From contig CAIVVM010000056.1 in assembly GCA_903909375.1 (NCBI GenBank), positions 1 to 63,765 on the forward strand: a DNA stretch of 63,765 nucleotides. Direction: 5' to 3'. The stretch is from an uncultured Alphaproteobacteria bacterium (GTDB lineage Bacteria > Pseudomonadota > Alphaproteobacteria > Caulobacterales > Caulobacteraceae). This document shows positions 19,163-27,091 of the stretch, piece by piece; the first letter of the stretch is position 1; every line of letters begins with the position of its first letter. The notes below the pieces were generated by a model, which was not told the DNA's origin, ran no database searches, and saw only the letters and a list, made by a program, of their open reading frames with translations. The position numbers and the translations under genes were made by a program.

Positions 19163-19782
19163 GCCAGGGCGTCCGCCTTCCAGGCCAGGTACTCCGGCGT
19201 CTGCAGCAGGCGCGCGCCATAGGCCGCCGCCGCGCCGGAATCTCCATAGTCGGTGAGATCCACGCCGTAGGTCTCGAACCGGCTGGCCACCGGCGTGTAG
19301 AAGGCGTCGGCGATCGACCAGCGCCCCGCCAGATAGGGTCCGCCGAACCGGTCCAGCATCTCGCTCCAGAGCGTGACAATCCGTCCGATATTCTTCTGCG
19401 TCGCCTCGGAGAGCTCGGGCTTGCTGGGCGCCGCGCCCAGCGCCATGGGGCATTCGGCGCGCAGGGCCTGAAACCCGGAGTGCATCTCCGCCGCCGCCGC
19501 CCGGGCCAGCGCCCGCGCATCGGGCCGGTCCGGCCACAGTCCCGGATGGCGTTCAGCCACATACTCGCAGATCGCCAGAGAATCCCACACCGTCAGGTCG
19601 CCGTCCTTCAGCACCGGCACCAGTCCCGACGGCGAATGCTCCCGGATCAGGTCGCCGCTGACACCGTTCTCCTGGCGCAATGCGATCAGCACCTCGGTGA
19701 ACGGTGCGCCCGCATGCTTCAACACCAGCCAGGGCCGCATCGACCAGGTCGACCAGGCCTTGGTACCGACCACCAGCTCCAT
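19159..19782 (-). CDS. Glutathione S-transferase family protein
   Basis: The 207-residue protein has an N-terminal thioredoxin-like domain, [20 protein letters not shown], where Ser/Thr residues sit at the usual catalytic position, and [20 protein letters not shown] as the glutathione-binding cis-Pro and Ser segment. An all-helical C-terminal domain follows. I chose the ATG at 19782 because the GST domain begins there, although the ribosome site is close and weak. It is coupled to nhaA by a 4-bp overlap, which is unusual, and its substrate is unknown. Confidence 0.88.
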   Translation of the reverse strand: MELVVGTKAWSTWSMRPWLVLKHAGAPFTEVLIALRQENGVSGDLIREHSPSGLVPVLKDGDLTVWDSLAICEYVAERHPGLWPDRPDARALARAAAAEMHSGFQALRAECPMALGAAPSKPELSEATQKNIGRIVTLWSEMLDRFGGPYLAGRWSIADAFYTPVASRFETYGVDLTDYGDSGAAAAYGARLLQTPEYLAWKADALA

Positions 19783-19892
19783 CACCTCGCGCGCTCCATA
19801 CTGCGATCCTGAAACACTTGACCCCTTGCCCCACAACGGATGGCAAGGTCTAGTCACGTCCAACAAACCAGACGCAAGAGGAAGCGCAACAA

Positions 19893-21281
19893 ATGTCAGA
19901 CGTCGTCAACCCGGGCGCGGGATCCGCTTCAGCGCCAGCAGCGGTCGACACGCCGACGGTCCCCTACTCCAAGGGCTACACCCGCTACGCCATGTGGCTG
20001 CTGCTCGGCATCTACGCCATCAACTTCCTCGATCGTCAGGTGATCAACATCCTGGCCGAGCCCATCAAGCTCGAGCTCGGCCTGGCCGACTGGCAGCTGG
20101 GCCTGATGAGCGGCCTGGCCTTCGCCCTCTTCTATACTGTTCTGGGCATTCCGATCGCCCGCTTCGCCGAGCGCAGCAATCGCCCCGTCATCATCGGCTC
20201 GGCCGTGGCGGTCTGGAGCGGCTTCACCGCCCTTTGCGCCGTCGCCACCAACTTCTGGCAGCTGATCATCTTCCGCATCGGCGTGGGCGTGGGTGAGGCG
20301 GGCTGCACGCCCCCGGCCCACTCCCTGATCTCCGACTATGTGCCCAAGGAAAAGCGCGCCTCGGCGCTGGCCTTCTACTCCATGGGCACCCCGATCGGCG
20401 GGCTTCTGGGCCTCGTGATGGGCGGGCTGGTGGCCGACGCCTATGGCTGGCGTGCAGCCTTCCTGGTCGCCGGCGTGCCCGGTATCCTCTTCGCCCTGCT
20501 GGCCATCTTCACCCTGAAGGAACCCCGCCGGCTGATGGCCGAGCACGCGAAGAAGGTCGCCGCCTCCACCACCGCCACCTTCGGCGAGACCATGGCCTAT
20601 CTCTCCAAGCGCAAGACCTTCTGGTACATCGCCTTCGCTGCGGCGGTGAAGGCCTTCATCGGCTATGGCCACGCCCCCTTCACGGCTTCGTTCTTCCTGC
20701 GCAACCATCCGGAAGAAATCCAGCGCCTGGCGTCGCACTTCGGCCTGATCCTGAATCACGACCTGAAGTCCGTGGGCTTCCTGGGTCTGGCCCTGGGTCT
20801 GGTCAGCGGCTTCTCCGGCGCCATCGGCTCCATCGCCGGCGGCTGGATCGCCGACCGCTTCGGCCGCAACGACCTGCGCGCCTACATGGTGGCCCCGGCC
20901 ATCGCCAGCCTGATCACCATCCCGATCTACATCACCGCCGTCAGCATCGATTCAGCGGCCATCGCGCTCTGCATCCTGGGCATCAACGGCTTCCTGGGCA
21001 CCCTGTGGTACGGCCCGGTCTACGGCACCGGCCAGTCGGTGGTGCCGCCGCACATGCGCGCCACCGCCGCCGCCATCCTGCTGTTCATCATCAACCTGAT
21101 CGGCCTGGGCCTCGGCCCGCTGGCCGTGGGCCTGCTGTCCGACTGGTTCAACAAGGGCCTGGGCATGGGCGCCGCCGAGGGCGTGCGCTGGGCCCTGATC
21201 GTCTCGGCCGCCAGCGGCCTCGTCGCCTTCGCCTGCTTCTGGCTGGCCCGCAAGACCATCCGCGAGGACACCGTCAGCTGA
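19893..21281 (+). CDS. Spinster-type MFS transporter (paralogue 1)
   Basis: The 462-residue protein has about twelve transmembrane segments and the spinster-like MFS signatures [38 protein letters not shown] and DYVPKEKRASALAFYSMG. These carriers are abundant in sphingomonads and Caulobacterales and are thought to move organic anions, lipids or aromatic compounds; the substrate here is unknown. It is transcribed divergently from the GST-nhaA unit, and two clear paralogues lie at 32.9 and 46.0 kb. Confidence 0.88.
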   Translation: MSDVVNPGAGSASAPAAVDTPTVPYSKGYTRYAMWLLLGIYAINFLDRQVINILAEPIKLELGLADWQLGLMSGLAFALFYTVLGIPIARFAERSNRPVIIGSAVAVWSGFTALCAVATNFWQLIIFRIGVGVGEAGCTPPAHSLISDYVPKEKRASALAFYSMGTPIGGLLGLVMGGLVADAYGWRAAFLVAGVPGILFALLAIFTLKEPRRLMAEHAKKVAASTTATFGETMAYLSKRKTFWYIAFAAAVKAFIGYGHAPFTASFFLRNHPEEIQRLASHFGLILNHDLKSVGFLGLALGLVSGFSGAIGSIAGGWIADRFGRNDLRAYMVAPAIASLITIPIYITAVSIDSAAIALCILGINGFLGTLWYGPVYGTGQSVVPPHMRATAAAILLFIINLIGLGLGPLAVGLLSDWFNKGLGMGAAEGVRWALIVSAASGLVAFACFWLARKTIREDTVS

Positions 21282-21350
21282 CGCGCGGCGGCAGGTTGCG
21301 CTCCTGAAGCTACTGCGCCGCGTCCGGGTCCGGCAGCCCCGGCGCGCGGC

Positions 21351-21953
21351 TCACTTCCTGCGCAGCAGCACCCAGCCCGCGAGACCGATGCCGCCAAACA
21401 GCCCCGCCGCGGCCAGCTGGATCGCCAGGAGCGAGATCACCGGCGTGGTCGCCCTCACCTCGGTGTAGGTCAGGGAGGCAAACTTGTCGCCGACGCCGGC
21501 GCTCATGGCCGGATCGGTGAAGATCTCCAGGAAATCGCGCAGGGATCGGTAGCGAACCAGCGCGGCGCGGTTGAAGGCCGTGGGGTTGTTTCCGATCAGC
21601 TGGCCCTGGACGCGACCGACATAGACCGGCATGGAGCCATGCTTCAGCAGGGCCGGAAGCACCACGCGCGCATAGGCCATGTCCGCCTTCCGGGCCGCCG
21701 GACCCGACGCGAGCTGCTCAAGGTTCAGCATGTAGAATTCACGTCCGTCGTCGCGGGCGATCATCGCTTCCAGGACCGGCAGGATCTCGGGATGCCCGGC
21801 GGCGGAGGGGGATGCCTTGACCCGCTCCAGAAAGACCCTGCCCTCTGCGGGCTGGATCGCCAGGCCAAACCCGCCGTACCAGACGAGCAAGGCCCCGTAG
21901 GCGAGCCCGACGAACCCCAGCCATCCCCAGCGCAGTCTCTCACGCGTGCTCAT
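21351..21953 (-). CDS. Membrane-anchored DUF1330-like protein
   Basis: The 200-residue protein has a transmembrane segment at each end (about 8-30 and 172-195). The soluble core between them (about 65-160) reads EFYMLNLEQLASG, then VLPALLKHGSMPVYVGRV, then ALVRYRSLRDFLEI, like a DUF1330 dimeric alpha/beta barrel. DUF1330 proteins are normally about 95-residue soluble proteins, so the membrane-flanked form is unusual. Function unknown. Confidence 0.6.
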   Translation of the reverse strand: MSTRERLRWGWLGFVGLAYGALLVWYGGFGLAIQPAEGRVFLERVKASPSAAGHPEILPVLEAMIARDDGREFYMLNLEQLASGPAARKADMAYARVVLPALLKHGSMPVYVGRVQGQLIGNNPTAFNRAALVRYRSLRDFLEIFTDPAMSAGVGDKFASLTYTEVRATTPVISLLAIQLAAAGLFGGIGLAGWVLLRRK

Positions 21954-21996
21954 GCATCAGTCTCCGGTTCGAGCGGCGGGCGCACGGCGTGCGCCA

Positions 21997-23058
21997 TCAC
22001 GGAAAGCGGCGGATGAAATTGATGATCTCTTCCGCCATCTCGGGCCCGGCGTCTTCCTGGCTGAAGTGTCCTGCGGCGAAGACCTTGTGTTCAACGCCTG
22101 GCCGACGCGCGCCAGGGATCTGTGAGCGGTACTTCTCGCCCCGCTCCGAATAGGTGAAGGGGCAGCGGTCGCCCCAGAGGGTCAGGAACGGCATGTCGCT
22201 CCCGCGCAGCACCTCCCACGCCGCGTCGCAGCGCTTGCGCTCGATGTCGTCGGCGGTGATCGGCACCAGCAGGGGGAAACGCCGCGCCCCAGCCTTGTAG
22301 CGTTCGTCCGGAAAGGGGGCGTCATAGGCCGCCAGCGCCGCCGCCGAGACCGGGTTCACGCACCACCCGGGAATGATCCTTGAAGGCGCAAGATCCGCGA
22401 CGGTCTGGCTGTAGACCCGCCAGGCCAGGAAGTAGAACGACGGCCCGCGGGCGATCAGGGCCTGGATCTTCTCCGCATTGATCGTGTCATCCGGGTCGAG
22501 CGTCTCGCGCCAGTCCATGCCGAAGCGGTCCCGCAGCTGTTCCGCCGTGAGCGGGGCCTGGGCGCTCAGTCCGGGTATGGCCGGACCGCTCGCCGGCAGG
22601 GCCGTGTTCGACATCACCGCGCGCGCGAACCTGTCGATGTTCTCCGCCAGCACCCGGCCGCCGATCAGGCCGCCCCAGTCCTGGCCGAAGATCGTCATCT
22701 GCTTCAGGTCGAGCTTGCGGATCAGCGCGCTGACCCAGGCGACATGGGCGCTGTAGGTATAGCGCTCGGGGTCGATGAACTTGTCCGACCGGCCAAACCC
22801 GATCAGGTCGGGAACGATCACCCGATACCCGGCCTCCACCAGCGGCCCGATCATCTTCCGGTAGAGATAGCCCCACATCGGCTCCCCATGGAGCAGCAGC
22901 AGGGTCTCCCGCGCGTCAGCTGGACCGGCGTCCACATAGGCCATGCGCAGGCCGGGCTCGACCTCCAGGTAGCTGGGCGGCCAGGGATAGTCCTCCACCA
23001 CGGCGAAGCGGGCTTCCGGCGTCCGCAGGATCCCTGTCCCGGTCGGATTGTCAGACAT
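21997..23058 (-). CDS. Haloalkane dehalogenase-like alpha/beta hydrolase
   Basis: The 353-residue protein has the haloalkane dehalogenase subfamily I pattern: HGEP (57-60) in the oxyanion region, nucleophile Asp127 in GQDWGG with the following Trp128 as a halide ligand, a likely acid in LWGDRCPF, and catalytic His in AAGHFSQED. Such enzymes hydrolyse carbon-halogen bonds, though many genomic relatives have other or weak activities. I chose the ATG at 23058 because GGGAG lies just upstream. It is about 40 residues longer than DhlA, with an extra N-terminal segment. Confidence 0.82.
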   Translation of the reverse strand: MSDNPTGTGILRTPEARFAVVEDYPWPPSYLEVEPGLRMAYVDAGPADARETLLLLHGEPMWGYLYRKMIGPLVEAGYRVIVPDLIGFGRSDKFIDPERYTYSAHVAWVSALIRKLDLKQMTIFGQDWGGLIGGRVLAENIDRFARAVMSNTALPASGPAIPGLSAQAPLTAEQLRDRFGMDWRETLDPDDTINAEKIQALIARGPSFYFLAWRVYSQTVADLAPSRIIPGWCVNPVSAAALAAYDAPFPDERYKAGARRFPLLVPITADDIERKRCDAAWEVLRGSDMPFLTLWGDRCPFTYSERGEKYRSQIPGARRPGVEHKVFAAGHFSQEDAGPEMAEEIINFIRRFP

Positions 23059-23150
23059 CGCCGCTCCCTTTTCTGCTTCAGGCGGTTTCCGGTGCAGGCC
23101 GCCATTCCGCCGCCGCCCCTCGGGACTCAACGCGATCCAGCCCCAAAGCG

Positions 23151-24254
23151 CTAGGCCCCAAAGATCCAGTTCCCCGTCAGCGTGGACGACTGCACCCCGA
23201 CCAGGATCATCTGGCCCCCACCGGTCATGTTGATCACCGTGTCCGCCCCGGACTGGCTGAGCGTATAGACCGTACCGGGCGCAAGCTGAACGCGGTCGCC
23301 TTCCGACAGACGGAAATCCGTCACGCGGTCGATCCCGGCGTCGCCAAAGGTGTGGAAGACGTCTGCGCCCGCGCCCCCGGTCATGGTGTCGTCGCCCTTG
23401 TCGCCCGAGACAAAGTCGTTCCCGGCCCCGCCGTTGACGAGGTCATTGCCCTGACCGCCGCGCACGATGTCATCCCCGTCGTCGCCGTTGCAGGTGTCTT
23501 CGCCTAGGTTCCCATAGACGAGGTCGTAGTTCGCGCCGCCGGACAGACTGTCGTTGTCCTTGCCGCCCACGCAGTAATCCTCGCCTGCGCCGGTCGATAC
23601 GGTGTCGTTGCCCATGTTGCCGTTCGCATCGTCGAAGCCTGCGTCACCGACAATGCTGTCGTTGCCCTCGTCGCCGCGCAGGTAGTTTTCGCCGCCGCCG
23701 CCCGAAATCGTGTCGTCTCCGGCCATGCCGCGAACCGTATCGGCGCCCGCGCCGGCCTGGATCGTCTCGCCGGCCGTCGTGCCGCGCAGTTCGGCATACT
23801 CGATGACGAAGGACAGCGTGTTGTTCTGGTTGACGTCGTTCCACAGCCCGGCGTTTCCGATCCCGCCCGTGGGCCGGGGATAGGCTTCAAGCGCCATCGC
23901 AAGCGCGTCCTGCGCGCCTCCGAAATCGTCGGGCTCGCGCCCCAGCGGCCCCGAGGCCCAGGCGTTGTAGAGGCTGAAGGTTTCTCCGGTCACCCAGGCG
24001 AAGCGGCCCTCAACGGCCATGTCCGAGCCGCCCAGCCAGAGGTACTTGGCGCCCCCGCCGTCATTGGCCGTGGGCGCCGACGATATCAGGCTGGCGTTGG
24101 CCAGCGCCGCCTGGATGATCGCGCTGTTTTCCGCCGCCGAGGTGATCACGGCCAGGTGGCCGCCCTGGGCCTGGGCATAGGCCGACGCGTCCTGCCAGGT
24201 GCGAGCCGCCGTGACGAACTCGTAGGTATGACCCCCAAAGAAAAATCGCGTCAT
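23151..24254 (-). CDS. Secreted C-type-lectin domain + RTX repeat protein
   Basis: The 367-residue protein has no signal peptide. Residues about 5-155 look like a C-type lectin domain: ASAYAQAQGGHLAVITSA, YLWLGGSD, and the late WNDVNQNN before FVIEY. Residues about 160-305 hold roughly 14 glycine/aspartate nonapeptide units such as GGQGNDLVNGGAGND, which bind calcium outside the cell. A C-terminal beta domain follows, as in type I-secreted RTX proteins. No type I transporter is in the window. An adhesion or glycan-binding role is inferred. Confidence 0.85.
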   Translation of the reverse strand: MTRFFFGGHTYEFVTAARTWQDASAYAQAQGGHLAVITSAAENSAIIQAALANASLISSAPTANDGGGAKYLWLGGSDMAVEGRFAWVTGETFSLYNAWASGPLGREPDDFGGAQDALAMALEAYPRPTGGIGNAGLWNDVNQNNTLSFVIEYAELRGTTAGETIQAGAGADTVRGMAGDDTISGGGGENYLRGDEGNDSIVGDAGFDDANGNMGNDTVSTGAGEDYCVGGKDNDSLSGGANYDLVYGNLGEDTCNGDDGDDIVRGGQGNDLVNGGAGNDFVSGDKGDDTMTGGAGADVFHTFGDAGIDRVTDFRLSEGDRVQLAPGTVYTLSQSGADTVINMTGGGQMILVGVQSSTLTGNWIFGA

Positions 24255-24400
24255 CTGAAACCCTCACCTCAACTGTGCTCCCGCTCGCGGCTGCACAGCG
24301 CCCGGTCAGGCGCGCCAATTCGCGCCAGACAACGCGCGTGACGGCGGGTTCTTCGATTTCGATTAGAAGCTGCGGTATGAATCCATCGTAAACCCCGCCC

Positions 24401-25288
<888 letters not shown>

Positions 25289-25454
25289 CCGCCACACTCC
25301 TGATCTGGATTTCACCCGCCGGGACCAAAGCCCACGGCGCCACCCGCCCGGGCCCCGCCCCCTCAAGGGACGCACCTCTCGACGCTAGGAAAATCCTACC
25401 CAATTTGCGCGTAAAAGTCAAGACAAAACGTGAACATTACCTCCCCCATCCACC

Positions 25455-25592
25455 CCCTCCGGGGGTGGCTCGCGCAGCGAGGGGGGCGGATCGCTCGCGA
25501 TCCGGGGGGAGGTGGCCCAAAGGGCCGGAGGGGGCTTCCTCCCCCTCACACCCGCCGATGATCGGAGATTGTCGCGCCTGCCACCGGTATTC
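25455..25592. repeat. GC-rich intergenic palindromes and 33-bp direct repeat, copy 1
   Basis: 25455-25550 is built of short GC palindromes (CCTCCGGGGG, GGATCGCTCGCGATCC, GGCCCAAAGGGCC), a common intergenic type. 25560-25592 is a 33-bp sequence repeated at 26858-26890 with 28 of 33 matches. Nothing coding is seen in 25422-25598. Confidence 0.7.
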
Positions 25593-25598
25593 CCGCCA

Positions 25599-25919
25599 TC
25601 AGGACACCTCCACCTTCGCCAGGGCCACCTTGTCGCCTTCTATGATCGCCGCGAAGCTTTCGCTGACATCCCAAAGATCAACCACATCCACCCGATAGGG
25701 CAGGTCAGACGCCTCAAAACCCTCAGCCAGCAATCTCCGCTCAGCTCGGGAAAGTGCTCGGCCCAGGTCCACAGCAAGGTCGAGGTCAGAGGCGCGTTTC
25801 GCGTTTCCCTTCGCGCGCGAGCCAAAGACGAAGACCTGAGCGTCCTTCGGCAGCGTCGCCGACAAGACCCCCCACACGGCGCGAAGGTCCTGCGGCCGGA
25901 TATCGACCGGCGCGCTCAA
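25599..25919 (-). CDS. mntA: MNT-type nucleotidyltransferase antitoxin
   Basis: The 106-residue protein has the minimal nucleotidyltransferase signature GSRAKG at 33-38, followed ten residues after Ser34 by the metal-binding D45-L-D47 in SDLDLAVD. In HEPN/MNT systems this protein AMPylates and so inactivates the HEPN toxin. It overlaps the upstream HEPN gene by 4 bp. Confidence 0.88.
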   Translation of the reverse strand: MSAPVDIRPQDLRAVWGVLSATLPKDAQVFVFGSRAKGNAKRASDLDLAVDLGRALSRAERRLLAEGFEASDLPYRVDVVDLWDVSESFAAIIEGDKVALAKVEVS

Positions 25920-26347
25920 GACGCCCCGTCCTGCCGTCGCGCGATCTGATCCAGCAGGAACCGCGCCTCGGTCAGGAAGGCGGGGATCGTCTCGTAGACG
26001 TCCATCGCCTTCTTCTCGTCATAGGCATGGCTGGTCGTGCCCCGGTCCCTGCGGAACTCTTTCCAGTCGGCGAGCTCGGCCTGCAACAACCCCACCTCAT
26101 AGCCCCGCCGGATCAGGTCGTTGAAGGTCAGCTCATCCACCGAGGCGGGGTTGGCCTCGGTGGCCTCCAGATATCGCTTCAGCATCTTCACGCTCAGCTC
26201 ATAGGTGAACTCGAACGCCTGGATGGCGGCGGCTCGCAGGTGCCGGGCCAGTTTGAGATCGCCCGTCGCCAGATCGGATCTGGCGTAGGCCAGCGCTTCC
26301 TCCACCTGGGCGACGGCGTTGCGCAGCGAGGAAAGATCGAGGTTCAT
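25916..26347 (-). CDS. hepT: HEPN toxin (nucleotidyltransferase substrate-binding family)
   Basis: The 143-residue, all-helical protein matches the HI0074/TIGR01987-type HEPN family and carries the R-x4-H-x-Y RNase motif as R102-GTTS-H107-A-Y109. Family toxins cleave RNA and are silenced by AMPylation of the motif tyrosine by the MNT partner. The start codon overlaps by 4 bp the stop of the BrnA-like relic frame upstream, and the MNT gene follows with another 4-bp overlap. Confidence 0.87.
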   Translation of the reverse strand: MNLDLSSLRNAVAQVEEALAYARSDLATGDLKLARHLRAAAIQAFEFTYELSVKMLKRYLEATEANPASVDELTFNDLIRRGYEVGLLQAELADWKEFRRDRGTTSHAYDEKKAMDVYETIPAFLTEARFLLDQIARRQDGAS

Positions 26348-26606
26348 GAGATCACCCTGCCCGGCCGTTCGCGAATCGTCGCGCTCATCTTCCCGGACTC
26401 CCGGAACGGTTCATCGCGCTTCGCACGCCGGCCTGCAAACCCGGCCCCGGGCCGATGGAAGCGGCCACGTTCGGCGCCGCTGAAATCATCTGCGTCTCTC
26501 AAAGCCCGGCCTCGCCCCCGTCCTGACAGATCTCGTTCCGGTCGTCCGGCGAGCCGAACCCATCCGGATGCGCACCCGCTCCACACCCAACTCTACATCG
26601 ACACAC
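26344..26606 (-). pseudogene. Decayed BrnT-BrnA toxin-antitoxin pair
   Basis: On the minus strand 26606-26525 encodes VDVELGVERVRIRMGSARRT, which aligns with the C-terminal HVELSAERVFIRIISARRPT of the intact BrnT at 29.8 kb. Then 26502-26434 encodes RDADDFSGAERGRFHRPGA, aligning with BrnA's N-terminal KDEYDFSGAQRGRFYRPGA. The BrnT N-terminus is gone, the joint between the genes is altered, and the BrnA frame diverges after about 22 residues, losing its C-terminal helices. The residual frame still ends in a 4-bp overlap with the HEPN start. Confidence 0.75.
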
Positions 26607-26805
26607 CCCCACCCGCCAAACCCCCGGCCCACCCCGCCCCTTGAATCCCACGGCAGCCAAAGCCGGCCCCGCCGGGACGGTCCAGGACCGCGTCGCCCGA
26701 CGCGGCCGCCCCGCGGCGCGCGCCAGCGCGTCCTTGAGGGTCCCGGCGGGGGCGGCAGACTGAACGTCGGGGATCAGGGCCGCGCGCCACCCCCGCCGCC
26801 CCTAC

Positions 26806-26930
26806 CCCGGTCATCCCCGCGAACGCGAGGACCCGGGGGGCCTTTGCACAGGCGAGTGATTGGGGATTGTTGCGCCTGTCACCGGAATTCGAGTTGGCGT
26901 GAATTGGGGGTTAAGTAAAGTGTCACCGTT
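26806..26930 (+). repeat. Intergenic repeat element, copy A, with 33-bp direct repeat copy 2
   Basis: One end has the palindrome TCCCCGCGAACGCGAGGA (26814-26831). The other end is ATTGGGGGTTAAGT...TGTCACCG (26903-26927). Both ends recur at 61237-61418 and, inverted, at 63597-63765. Inside it, 26858-26890 repeats 25560-25592. The surrounding 26607-27091 shows only GC-rich palindromes and no gene. Confidence 0.65.
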
Positions 26931-27091
26931 ACCCGCGTCCCAAAGGGCCGGAGCCCCCCAATACACCCGTAGCCCTTACCTCCCCCGCGCAGCGGCGGGA
27001 GGGGGACCGCCCGCCGAAGAGCGGGTGGTGGAGGGGGCAGGCCCCACGCAAGGCATGCGAAATGGGCGCGTGCCCCAGCTCTTCGGGGCCG

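Noticed and set aside
26593..26814. 73-codon frame in the 26.6-27.1 kb gap
   Set aside because: It is low-complexity Gly/Arg/Ala sequence across GC-rich palindromes, with no ribosome site or similarity.
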